Of a stretch of 32,792 nt of DNA, positions 16,547 through 24,014 are shown in pieces (positions within the stretch are counted from its first letter, which is position 1; each line of letters starts with the position of its first letter). Position numbers and translations under genes: made by a program. Source of the DNA: JAJECS01 sp034428595. GTDB taxonomy: Bacteria; Chloroflexota; UBA11872. The notes beneath the pieces were generated by a model. The model had not been told where the DNA came from. It did no database searches and was given only the letters and a program-made list of their open reading frames with translations. The stretch lies in NCBI GenBank assembly GCA_034428595.1, contig DAOUHO010000016.1:1-32792 (forward strand). The letters are read 5' to 3'.

Positions 16547-17188
16547 CTACACCACCTGATGCCGCGCGATGTAGTCGAGGCTGCGGCGGTAATCCGCTTC
16601 CCGGATCAGCTGCTCGCTCATGTAGAAGTTGAGCATGGTGCGCAACGAAAGGATGGGCAGCAGGTGCAAGCCGTGGTGCTGGAGACGGCGAGCGGCCCCC
16701 AGATCGCGATCGATCAGCACGATGACGTCGCGAACCACGAGCCCCTGCTCGCGCATGGCGTTCGCCGTGGCGATCACCGAGCCGCCGGTCGTGATCAGAT
16801 CGTCGACCAGCAACGCATGTTGTCCGGGCAAGAATCGACCTTCGAGCAAGAGGCCGTCGGATGACGGCTGGGGGGATAGGTAGACGAGCGGGACGTCGGT
16901 GGCCAGCGAGTAGGCGGTCGCCAGATGCAGGCCGCCCATGGGGACACCCGCCACCAACTCCCATGGCTCGGCGGGATGGTGGCGGCGCGCCACGGCGAGC
17001 TCTGCCGCTTGGCGCACCAGATCGGCGGCGGCACGAAGCGCGGCAGGAACGGCGATGAGGCGCTTCGGGTTTACATAAACCGGCGAATCGACCGTCGATC
17101 GGCCGAGCGTAAAGCTGCCAAACTCGATGCCGCCCAGCTCGTAAATCTGGCGAGCCAGACCCAGCGTCGTGTTGTCGTCGGACGTCAC
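16547..17188 (-). CDS. pyrE: orotate phosphoribosyltransferase
   Basis: 213 aa. PyrE joins orotate to PRPP to make OMP in pyrimidine synthesis. The PRPP-binding loop ALLVDDLITTGGSV (125-138) and the N-terminal FGSFTLGRSTVDSPVYVNPKRL region (split over 23-44) follow the OPRT pattern FGxFTLxSGxxSPxYxxxxxL. The GTG at 17188 is chosen because the conserved domain starts soon after it and a GAGG is close upstream; longer readings run antisense into valS. No other pyr gene is near. The gene diverges from valS and shares its 228-bp upstream region. Confidence 0.88.
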   Translation of the reverse strand: MTSDDNTTLGLARQIYELGGIEFGSFTLGRSTVDSPVYVNPKRLIAVPAALRAAADLVRQAAELAVARRHHPAEPWELVAGVPMGGLHLATAYSLATDVPLVYLSPQPSSDGLLLEGRFLPGQHALLVDDLITTGGSVIATANAMREQGLVVRDVIVLIDRDLGAARRLQHHGLHLLPILSLRTMLNFYMSEQLIREADYRRSLDYIARHQVV

Positions 17189-17377
17189 GCGCGCCTCGCG
17201 CAAGCTGCGACGCGCCGCGCCCGCCGCTGCGGCCTCCCGGGCGGACTCCTGCGTCGCCGCAATTATTGGGGCCAGGCCACGCGCGGTCAAGATTCCCCGC
17301 GCCAAATGGGGCCGCGGGGGGTCCGGCCGCCGGGCTGGGAAGCGGTGGTGCTTCACGCCCGACGCAGCGGACGCACC

Positions 17378-17383
17378 TACAAT
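17378..17383 (+). promoter_or_regulatory. candidate -10 box for valS
   Basis: TACAAT lies 33 bases before the chosen valS start. A TTCACG (17352-17357) is upstream but 20 bp away, too long for a classical promoter. No T-box specifier-terminator architecture is apparent in 17189-17416. Confidence 0.38.
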
Positions 17384-17416
17384 GCGTCGGAATTCGGTTT
17401 GCTCACAGGGAATCTC

Positions 17417-20098
17417 GTGGCCCGCGACCCCGCTCCAGCTCCCGCCATTGCGGATATGGAGGGACCCTACGACGCCTCGCGCGTCGAGACCCATTGGTAC
17501 GACCTGTGGGAGGACGCCGGGCATTTCGCACCGTCCGAGGACCCCGCCCGCGAGCCGTTCGTCATCGCCATTCCGCCGCCAAACATCACCGGCGCCCTGC
17601 ACAACGGCCACGTGATGTTCGTGGCCTACCAGGACCTCATGATTCGCTGGCATCGCATGCGGGGGCGCGCCGCGCTGTGGATTCCGGGCACGGACCATGC
17701 GGCCATCGCCACGCAGGCGGTGATCGAGCGCGAATTGCGGCGCGAAGGCACGTCGCGGCACGAGATCGGCCGGGAGCGCTTCGACCGCCGCTTTTGGCAG
17801 TGGCGCGACACCTACGGCTCCCGCATCACGCAGCAGCTCCGTCGCCTGGGTGCATCCGCGGACTGGACGCGGGAGCGTTTCACGATGGACGACCAGCTCT
17901 CGCGCGCCGTGCGCGAGGCTTTCGTGCGCCTCTACGAAAAGGGCCTCGTCTATCGCGGGGAATACCTGGTGAACTGGTGCCCGGAGGATCGCTCGGCCAT
18001 CAGCGATCTCGAGGTCGAGCATGAAACCGTCGACGGGCATCTCTGGCACATCCGCTACCCGCTGACAGACGGCGGTCATGTCGTCGTGGCCACCACCCGC
18101 CCGGAAACGATGCTGGGGGACACCGCCGTAGCCGTGCATCCAGACGACGAACGCTACGCCCATCTGGTCGGCGGCACGGCGGTCGTGCCCGGAATCGGGC
18201 GCCAAATCCCCGTCATCGCCGACCCGGAGGTCGACCGCGAGTTCGGAACCGGCGCCGTGAAGATCACCCCCGGCCACGACCCCAATGACTGGCGCATGGG
18301 CCAGCGGCACGGGCTCCCCGTCGTCAGCATCCTCAACGACGATGGCTCACTCAACCAGGCGGCCGGACAGTGGGCCGGCCTGGACCGATTCGAGGCGCGT
18401 CGCGCCTACGTGGCGCACCTTGAATCCGAGGGCCTGCTCGATCGCGTTGAGCCGCATGCCCACGCCCTCGGCCACTGCCAGCGTGACGGTTCGGTCGTGG
18501 AGCCGAGGATTTCCGAGCAGTGGTTCGTCAATGCGCGGCCCCTAGCCGACCGCGCCGCGCAGGCCGTCCACGACGGCACGCTCACGTTCTATCCGCAACG
18601 CGCCGCCGCCGAGTTTCTGCGCTGGATGGAAATGATCCAGCCCTGGTGCATCTCCCGCCAGCTCTGGCTGGGGCACCGCATCCCGGTGTGGTACTGCGGC
18701 GCCTGCGGCGAGACGCTGGTCACCCGCACCGATCCGGCGCGCTGCTCGGCGTGCGGCAGCGGTGATCTGGCCCAAGACCCGGACGTCCTCGACACCTGGT
18801 TCAGCTCCGGGCTCTGGCCCTTCTCGACGCTCGGCTGGCCGGACGCGACGCCCGACTTCGAGCGGTTCTATCCCACCGACGTCTTGGAAACCGGCAGCGA
18901 CATCATCTTCTTCTGGGTCGCGCGCATGGTCATGCTCGGACTCGAGCTCACCGACCGGCTGCCGTTCCACACCATCTATCTGAACGGCATGGTGCGGCAT
19001 GCCGACGGGTCCAAGATCGAGAAGTCGAACTATCAGCCCGGCGACGATCCCGCCGACATCATTGATCCGTACGGCGCCGATGCCCTTCGCTTCATGATGG
19101 TGACGTCTACTGCCGAAGGCGCCGACCTGCGCATCAATCTGAAGCGCGTCGAGGCCTCGGCCCACTTTGCCAACAAGCTGTGGAACGGGGCGAAGTTCGT
19201 GATCGGCGCCATGCGGCGCACGGCAGAGTCCGACGCGACGGCCGCGCCGACGGTCGTCGACGAATGGATCACCGCCCAGTTCGGCGCACTGCACGCAGAC
19301 GTGGTGCGCCTGGTGGAGAGCTATCAATTCGGCGAAGCCGGCCGCCGGTTGCACGACTTCCTGTGGTCCGAGTTCTTCGACTGGTACGTCGAAGCGGCCA
19401 AGATTCGGCTCTACTCCGGCGCCCCGGCCGAGGTGCGACGGGTCGCCGTAACGTTGGCGCAGGTGCTGGACGGCAGCCTGCGACTGCTGCATCCCTTCAT
19501 GCCCTCGTTGACCGAAGAGATCTGGCGCCATTTCCGCCGCGCCGGCGGCGCGCCGGACGCCCCCGAGTGGCTCATCGTGACGCCCATCGACGAGCCGCCG
19601 CCGCCGGGCAACGCGGAGGCCGTGCGCCAAGTTCGCGACCTCATTGCCGTCGTGCAAGGGATTCGCAACGCGCGGCACGAGTCCCAGGTGGAACCGGGCC
19701 GCCTGATCGCGGCGCGCATCGTGCTCGACGGCCAGGCCGCCTTCATCGAGCGCGAGCGGACCTTCGTAGAGCGGCTCGCGCGGGTGGAGCCGTTGTCCTT
19801 CCACCCGCAGGGCACGCAGTTCGACGATCCCGCCGTGACGGTGCGCACGGCCGGAGTGGAGGTGAACCTTCCGCTCGCGGGGATGATTGACATCGCCGTG
19901 GAGCACGAGCGCCTGGCGCGTGAGCGGGCGGAACGATTGGCCGATCTGGAGCGCGCGGAAACTCTCCTGGGCAACGAGGCCTTCACGCAGCGCGCGCCGA
20001 CCGCCGTGGTGGACAAGGAACGACAGAAGGCCGCCGCTGCGCGTTCAGCGCTGGCCCAGATCGACGACCGCTTGGCGGCCCTCCCGCCCCGGTCCTAG
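17417..20098 (+). CDS. valS: valyl-tRNA synthetase
   Basis: 893 aa, full-length. ValRS charges tRNA-Val. The HIGH motif is present as HNGH (62-65) in PPPNITGALHNGH; the editing domain has VVATTRPETMLGDTAV; a zinc-ribbon-like CGACGETLVTRTDPARCSACG precedes the DTWFSSGLWPFSTLGWP block; the anticodon domain and C-terminal coiled-coil arm (from about 815, ERLARERAERLADLE to the end) complete it. The KMSKS position reads KIEKS (533-537), a clear deviation that keeps both lysines and the last serine. GTG 17417 is chosen because AGGGA lies 6-10 bases upstream; ATG 17456 is a shorter option without such a site. Its TAG shares CTAG (20095-20098) with the stop of the convergent gene. Confidence 0.96.
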   Translation: MARDPAPAPAIADMEGPYDASRVETHWYDLWEDAGHFAPSEDPAREPFVIAIPPPNITGALHNGHVMFVAYQDLMIRWHRMRGRAALWIPGTDHAAIATQAVIERELRREGTSRHEIGRERFDRRFWQWRDTYGSRITQQLRRLGASADWTRERFTMDDQLSRAVREAFVRLYEKGLVYRGEYLVNWCPEDRSAISDLEVEHETVDGHLWHIRYPLTDGGHVVVATTRPETMLGDTAVAVHPDDERYAHLVGGTAVVPGIGRQIPVIADPEVDREFGTGAVKITPGHDPNDWRMGQRHGLPVVSILNDDGSLNQAAGQWAGLDRFEARRAYVAHLESEGLLDRVEPHAHALGHCQRDGSVVEPRISEQWFVNARPLADRAAQAVHDGTLTFYPQRAAAEFLRWMEMIQPWCISRQLWLGHRIPVWYCGACGETLVTRTDPARCSACGSGDLAQDPDVLDTWFSSGLWPFSTLGWPDATPDFERFYPTDVLETGSDIIFFWVARMVMLGLELTDRLPFHTIYLNGMVRHADGSKIEKSNYQPGDDPADIIDPYGADALRFMMVTSTAEGADLRINLKRVEASAHFANKLWNGAKFVIGAMRRTAESDATAAPTVVDEWITAQFGALHADVVRLVESYQFGEAGRRLHDFLWSEFFDWYVEAAKIRLYSGAPAEVRRVAVTLAQVLDGSLRLLHPFMPSLTEEIWRHFRRAGGAPDAPEWLIVTPIDEPPPPGNAEAVRQVRDLIAVVQGIRNARHESQVEPGRLIAARIVLDGQAAFIERERTFVERLARVEPLSFHPQGTQFDDPAVTVRTAGVEVNLPLAGMIDIAVEHERLARERAERLADLERAETLLGNEAFTQRAPTAVVDKERQKAAAARSALAQIDDRLAALPPRS

Positions 20099-21063
20099 CG
20101 CGAGCTTCCCGCACTCTCGTCAGCGGCGGCGCGCACGTAGAGCTGACGCAGGCTGGTCGCCCCGCGCACGGTGCCTCCGCCGATGCCGCGCGCCTTGGCC
20201 GCGTTGACGTCTTCTAGCGCCGGCCGCACCTGCGAGGAGAGCTGGTCGATGAAGTGCAGCGCAATGGCCTCCGGAATCATGGGCTCGACCACAGCCGCGA
20301 ACTCGCGCGTGCCCTGGTGGCTGAGCACCAGATGCCGCAGGAGCATGGCCGTTTCCGCATCGCAGTCGACCTCGGCGACGGCGGCATCGAGCAGCTGCAC
20401 GCCGTGCACCATGTGGCCTTCGAGGTTTCCCGCCGCCGTATAGGAAAACTCGCTGGTGACGTCGAGCTCCAGCACCTTGCCCAGGTCGTGCAGAATCACC
20501 CCGGCCACCACCAGATCGCGGTCCAGCTCGGGGAATGTCTCGGTCACCCGATCCGCCAGCTGCAACATCTCGACCGTATGCTCGGCCAGCCCGCCCACCC
20601 AGGCATGATGTCGTCCCTTGGCGGCGGGCCATTTCGTCAGCCGCTCCGCGACAGCCGGCTGCGCCAGCACCGCTTGCACCACGGCCTGCACCTGGGCGTC
20701 GCCGATCGAGTCGGCGGCGGCGGCGATGGTCGCGCGCAGCGCCGCGGGATCGCGTTCGCCCTGCGGCAGCAGGGCCGTGGCGTCCCACTGCTCCTGGGAG
20801 CGCTCCATGCGCGTCAGCTTGACGTTCACCCGCCCTCGAAACTCCTCCGCGCGGCCCTCGACGGTGTAGGTCTGGCCCGCGTCGACCGCAGCGGCAAGCT
20901 CCGGCGGCACGGAGAAGTAGAGCGCGTCAATCGAGTCGCGGTCCTGATCCCGCAGCGTCACGCGCAAATACGGGTCGCCGGTGCGGCTGGTGCGCACGTC
21001 GGGCGAGGCGATCACGTACGTCCCAGAAACCATTTGGCCGGGACGAATATCGGCAATTCTCAC
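20095..21063 (-). CDS. YhaM-like 3'-5' exoribonuclease (OB-fold plus HD domain)
   Basis: 322 aa. An N-terminal OB-fold (about 10-90, SPDVRTSRTGDPYLRVTLRDQD then an EGRAEEFRGRVNVKL strand pair) is followed by an HD phosphohydrolase domain with HH at 152-153, EH at 161-162, and HD at 192-193 in ILHDLGKVLEL. This is the domain order of Bacillus YhaM, a 3'-5' exoribonuclease. HH...GGLxEHT is characteristic. The start is GTG 21063, where the family N-terminus begins; its ribosome binding site is weak. The stop overlaps the valS stop by four bases. It is likely cytoplasmic, acting in RNA turnover; activity on single-stranded DNA is also possible. Confidence 0.85.
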   Translation of the reverse strand: MRIADIRPGQMVSGTYVIASPDVRTSRTGDPYLRVTLRDQDRDSIDALYFSVPPELAAAVDAGQTYTVEGRAEEFRGRVNVKLTRMERSQEQWDATALLPQGERDPAALRATIAAAADSIGDAQVQAVVQAVLAQPAVAERLTKWPAAKGRHHAWVGGLAEHTVEMLQLADRVTETFPELDRDLVVAGVILHDLGKVLELDVTSEFSYTAAGNLEGHMVHGVQLLDAAVAEVDCDAETAMLLRHLVLSHQGTREFAAVVEPMIPEAIALHFIDQLSSQVRPALEDVNAAKARGIGGGTVRGATSLRQLYVRAAADESAGSSR

Positions 21064-21178
21064 GGGCGGCTATCCAGGGGGCAGATAGCCCATCCTACCC
21101 GCGGCCGCGTAGAAAACGGTCCACGCCTCACTTCGGTCCGGTGCTTGTCCGAGGGGATCGTTCGGCACTGGCCGGCAG

Positions 21179-21619
21179 TTAGCGACGGCGGCGCCACCAT
21201 GCGCGAAAACGGTCGCCAAATGTCGACGCCGGACGGTGATCGGAGAGATCGATCACCTGACCGCGCCACATCTGGGGACTCGACGGCTTGGCGGGACCGG
21301 TCCCCGACCGGCGCTCGATGATGCCGCGGCCGATGGCCAGGAGAAACGTGATCCCGCCGGAAAGCGCAAACACCGCCGCCACGGGCCGCAGCGGCGTGGC
21401 ATAGAGCAGCAGTCCCAAGACGACCAGGCTGGCGGCCGTCACCAGCATTTCGTTGGTGGTGGCGAAGCGGCGACGCAGCCAGGCGCCGAAAGCGTCCAGC
21501 CAGGGTCCGCGGGGTTGGCGTTGCTCCGGTTCCGAAGGAGGCGGCTCACCGCTCGCGGGCGAGTTGAAGTCGCTCTCCTCGAGGATGTCTCGAACTTCCT
21601 CGCGCCAGTCCTTGGTCAC
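21179..21619 (-). CDS. small two-helix membrane protein, function unknown
   Basis: 146 aa. I do not recognise a named family. The N-terminal 40 residues are polar and acidic (WREEVRDILEESDF, then a Pro/Glu-rich stretch), followed by WLRRRFAT and two hydrophobic segments at about 58-74 and 78-97. The C-terminal 45 residues are basic and end RFRAWWRRRR after a MWRGQVIDLSD motif, so both ends are probably cytoplasmic. The start is GTG 21619; the AGAAGG just upstream is unusually close. It lies 115 bp upstream of the YhaM-like gene on the same strand. It could be a membrane scaffold or regulator; nothing more can be said. Confidence 0.65.
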   Translation of the reverse strand: MTKDWREEVRDILEESDFNSPASGEPPPSEPEQRQPRGPWLDAFGAWLRRRFATTNEMLVTAASLVVLGLLLYATPLRPVAAVFALSGGITFLLAIGRGIIERRSGTGPAKPSSPQMWRGQVIDLSDHRPASTFGDRFRAWWRRRR

Positions 21620-21652
21620 GCCTTCTCGCCGCTGCAGTTCTGCCTACCATCA

Positions 21653-21658
21653 AGTATA
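21653..21658 (-). promoter_or_regulatory. candidate -10 box for the 21179-21619 gene
   Basis: The reverse strand reads TATACT (5/6 match to TATAAT) 34 bases before the GTG at 21619. No -35 of quality is seen. The same hexamer occurs on the reverse strand at 23930-23935 before thpR. Confidence 0.35.
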
Positions 21659-21727
21659 CCCCCGCCCCCCTTCGAGTTTGCGCAGGCGCTGTATCGTCCG
21701 GTGCGGCTTCGATATGCTCCACACATC

Positions 21728-23311
21728 GTGGCTGCCGTAGCTTTTGAGCTCGAAGTCTTTCGCCATCTCTTCGCGTCAGTCGCCGAGGAGATGGGCGTGA
21801 CCGTGCAGCGCAGCGCGCACTCGCCCAACATCAAGGAGCGGCGTGACCATTCCTGCGCCGTGTTCGACCACGAGGGCCGAATGGTGGCGCAGGCGGCCCA
21901 CGTTCCGGTGCACCTGGGCGCCATGCCCATGGCGGTGCAGGCCGCCATCGACTTCTACTGCGAGCGCACGCCCGCCGCGGGCGACGTAATCATCGTCAAC
22001 GATCCCTATCTCGGGGGCACGCACCTTCCCGACATCACCACCGTGTCGCCGGTGTTCGTGGGCGAGCCGCTCGAAATGTGGGGCTGGGTGGCCACCCGCG
22101 CCCACCACGCGGACGTCGGCGGGTTGACTCCCGGCTCGATGCCGATGTCCACCGAGCTCTTCCACGAGGGCATCGTCATTCCGCCCCTCAAGCTTGTGGA
22201 CGCGGGGACCGTCGACGAACAGCTGATCGAGCTCATCTGCCGCAATGTGCGCACGCCCGACGAGCGCCGCGGCGACCTTGCGGCCCAGCTGGCCTCGCAC
22301 CAGGTCGGCGAGACGCGGCTGCAAGCGTTCGCCCGCCGCTACGGACCGAGCGAGCTGAGCCGCATGGCGCGGGAGCTCATGGCCTACACCGAGCAGCTGG
22401 TCGTCGCGCGATTGCGCCGCGTCCCCAACGGCGAGTACGCCTTCGAGGACTTTCTCGACGACGATGGGCGGGGCGGGCCCTCGACGCCGCTTCGGGTCAC
22501 CGTCACCGTGCGCGACGGCCGGTTCATCGTCGACTTTGCGGGCACGGCGGCGGCGGTGCCCGGTTCGCTCAACGCGCCGTCCGCCATCACCCCCTCCGCC
22601 GCGCCCTATATCGTGCGCTGCCTGGCGGGCGCGGATGTGCCGGCCAACGACGGCGCCAGGGCCGTGCTGGACGTCCGGGTGCCGCTTGGGACCGTGCTCA
22701 ATCCCCAACCGCCGCACGCCGTGGCGGCGGGCAACGTCGAAACGTCCCAGCGGATTGTGGACGTGCTGTGGGGTGCCCTGGCCCAAGCCTTGCCGGACGA
22801 AGTGCCGGCCGCCAGCCAGGGCACCATGAACAACTTGGTCATCGGCGGAACCGATCCGCGTTCGGGAAGCGCCTACACCTACTACGAGACCATCGCCGGG
22901 GGCGCTGGGGCTGGCCCCACGCGACCGGGGACGAGCGGCGTCCACGTGGCCATGACCAACACGTTGAACACGCCCATCGAGGCGCTTGAACTCGCCTATC
23001 CGATGCGCGCGCGGCGCTATGCCTTGCGGCCGGGATCCGGCGGCGCCGGTGCGCATCGCGGCGGCAACGGCGTCGTGCGCGAGGTCGAAATGTTGGCGCC
23101 GGCGTCGGTGACCATCGTGGCCGAGCGGCGTCGGATCGGGCCCTGGGGCCTACGCGGCGGCAGCGCCGGCCGCCGAGGACGGGACCGGGTGTGCCGCGGC
23201 GGCCGCTGGCGCGACGTTCCGGGCAAGGGAACCCATCACCTGGAGGCGGGCGATTTGGTTCAGGTGTCCACGCCCGGCGGCGGCGGCTGGGGCGCTAGCG
23301 ACGCCGATTGA
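21728..23311 (+). CDS. hydantoinase B/oxoprolinase family protein (HyuB)
   Basis: 527 aa, near the normal HyuB length. HyuB-type proteins, usually with HyuA, carry out ATP-dependent hydrolysis of hydantoins or 5-oxoproline or act in related acetone/acetophenone carboxylases. Diagnostic blocks are NDPYLGGTHLPD (91-102), RAHHADVGGLTPGSM (124-138), QGTMNN, YYETIAGGAGAGP and the closing STPGGGGWG. The start is GTG 21728, where the conserved N-terminus begins (FELEVFRHLFASVAEEM); there is no ribosome binding site, and a TATGCT lies about 15 bases upstream, so translation may be leaderless. HyuA is not adjacent. The 3' end overlaps the convergent thpR gene by 17 bp. Confidence 0.9.
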   Translation: MAAVAFELEVFRHLFASVAEEMGVTVQRSAHSPNIKERRDHSCAVFDHEGRMVAQAAHVPVHLGAMPMAVQAAIDFYCERTPAAGDVIIVNDPYLGGTHLPDITTVSPVFVGEPLEMWGWVATRAHHADVGGLTPGSMPMSTELFHEGIVIPPLKLVDAGTVDEQLIELICRNVRTPDERRGDLAAQLASHQVGETRLQAFARRYGPSELSRMARELMAYTEQLVVARLRRVPNGEYAFEDFLDDDGRGGPSTPLRVTVTVRDGRFIVDFAGTAAAVPGSLNAPSAITPSAAPYIVRCLAGADVPANDGARAVLDVRVPLGTVLNPQPPHAVAAGNVETSQRIVDVLWGALAQALPDEVPAASQGTMNNLVIGGTDPRSGSAYTYYETIAGGAGAGPTRPGTSGVHVAMTNTLNTPIEALELAYPMRARRYALRPGSGGAGAHRGGNGVVREVEMLAPASVTIVAERRRIGPWGLRGGSAGRRGRDRVCRGGRWRDVPGKGTHHLEAGDLVQVSTPGGGGWGASDAD

Positions 23312-23921
23312 ATAGACGAAAGCCCCGCTCGGCCTCCGCGGCCGGCGGCGCGTCGGCGTCGAACTCGACTTCCAGCACCTCGCGGTAGACGGCGCCGGCC
23401 GGCGATAGGTCGCTCTCGAACAGCGACACCGCCGCCACCGTATGAGCGCCGAGCGCCCCCAGGCGCGCGGCCTCGAAGCGACGCGCCACGCCCATCCGTG
23501 TCGACAGCGTCGCCTGCCGACCGATCCGCGCCAGCGTGACGTGCGGACTGAACGGCCGGGCCCCCATGCGCAGGCCAATTCCCTGCATCTCGCGCGTGAC
23601 GGCTCCCTGCAAGTCGCGCACGGCATCGAGGTCGCCGGAGACTCCAACCCACGCCACGCGCGGCTCGCCGCCGGTGGGAAACGTGCCACCGCCGCCGAAC
23701 CTGAGCACGAACGGCGACCGCCCGCGCGTCGCGGCCTCCAGGCCCGACCGGACGCTGTCCGTGGAGTGGGCCGGCACCTCGCCGAGAAACGCCAACGTGA
23801 GGTGCAGGCTCTCAGCCGACATGCAGCGCACGTCGCGCACGTCACCCACCAGCGAACGTGCGCGTCGGGCAAGCTCGACCCGCACGTTCTGGGGATAGGA
23901 AATGGCGACAAACGCTCGCAT
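23295..23921 (-). CDS. thpR: RNA 2',3'-cyclic phosphodiesterase / 2'-5' RNA ligase family
   Basis: 208 aa. The two catalytic H-x-T-x motifs of the 2H phosphoesterase superfamily are HLTL (40-43) in LHLTLAFLG and HVTL (127-130) in SPHVTLARIG. ThpR/LigT proteins open 2',3'-cyclic phosphates or ligate RNA halves with 2'-5' bonds. The start at ATG 23921 (MRAFVAISYP) is the family start; an upstream GTG at 23942 would read through the -10-like box. GGAG lies three bases before the ATG, and a reverse-strand TATACT only 9 bases upstream suggests a very short or absent leader. The 3' end overlaps hyuB by 17 bp. Confidence 0.9.
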   Translation of the reverse strand: MRAFVAISYPQNVRVELARRARSLVGDVRDVRCMSAESLHLTLAFLGEVPAHSTDSVRSGLEAATRGRSPFVLRFGGGGTFPTGGEPRVAWVGVSGDLDAVRDLQGAVTREMQGIGLRMGARPFSPHVTLARIGRQATLSTRMGVARRFEAARLGALGAHTVAAVSLFESDLSPAGAVYREVLEVEFDADAPPAAEAERGFRLFNRRR

Positions 23922-23929
23922 AGGCTCCG

Positions 23930-23937
23930 AGTATAAT
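23930..23937. promoter_or_regulatory. candidate shared -10 site for divergent genes
   Basis: AGTATAAT reads as TATAAT on the plus strand (23932-23937, a perfect consensus) and as TATACT on the minus strand (23935-23930). It lies in the 93-bp gap between thpR (-) and the DXS-like gene (+). No convincing -35 is found on either strand at 16-19 bp. Confidence 0.45.
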
Positions 23938-24014
23938 TTCACGCCTCGGGTGGGCCTGTTCGTCGGCTACGCCCGCTGCAACGCTCGGGGCGTTCCCACG
24001 CGCGAGGTACAACC

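Noticed and set aside
16925..17416. In-frame upstream extension of valS to 1057 residues.
   Set aside because: It runs antisense through pyrE; the GTG at 17417 has a proper ribosome binding site and normal ValRS follows.
17189..17416. T-box riboswitch before valS.
   Set aside because: I see no conserved T-box sequence, specifier loop or terminator; the likely leader from the -10 at 17378 would be under 35 nt.
18542..19906. 454-residue open frame antisense to valS, and similar long antisense frames (for example 390-1109, 2815-4050, 12480-13139).
   Set aside because: They lie opposite well-supported genes, contain low-complexity Arg/Gly/His/Ala composition typical of shadow frames in GC-rich DNA, and show no family motifs.
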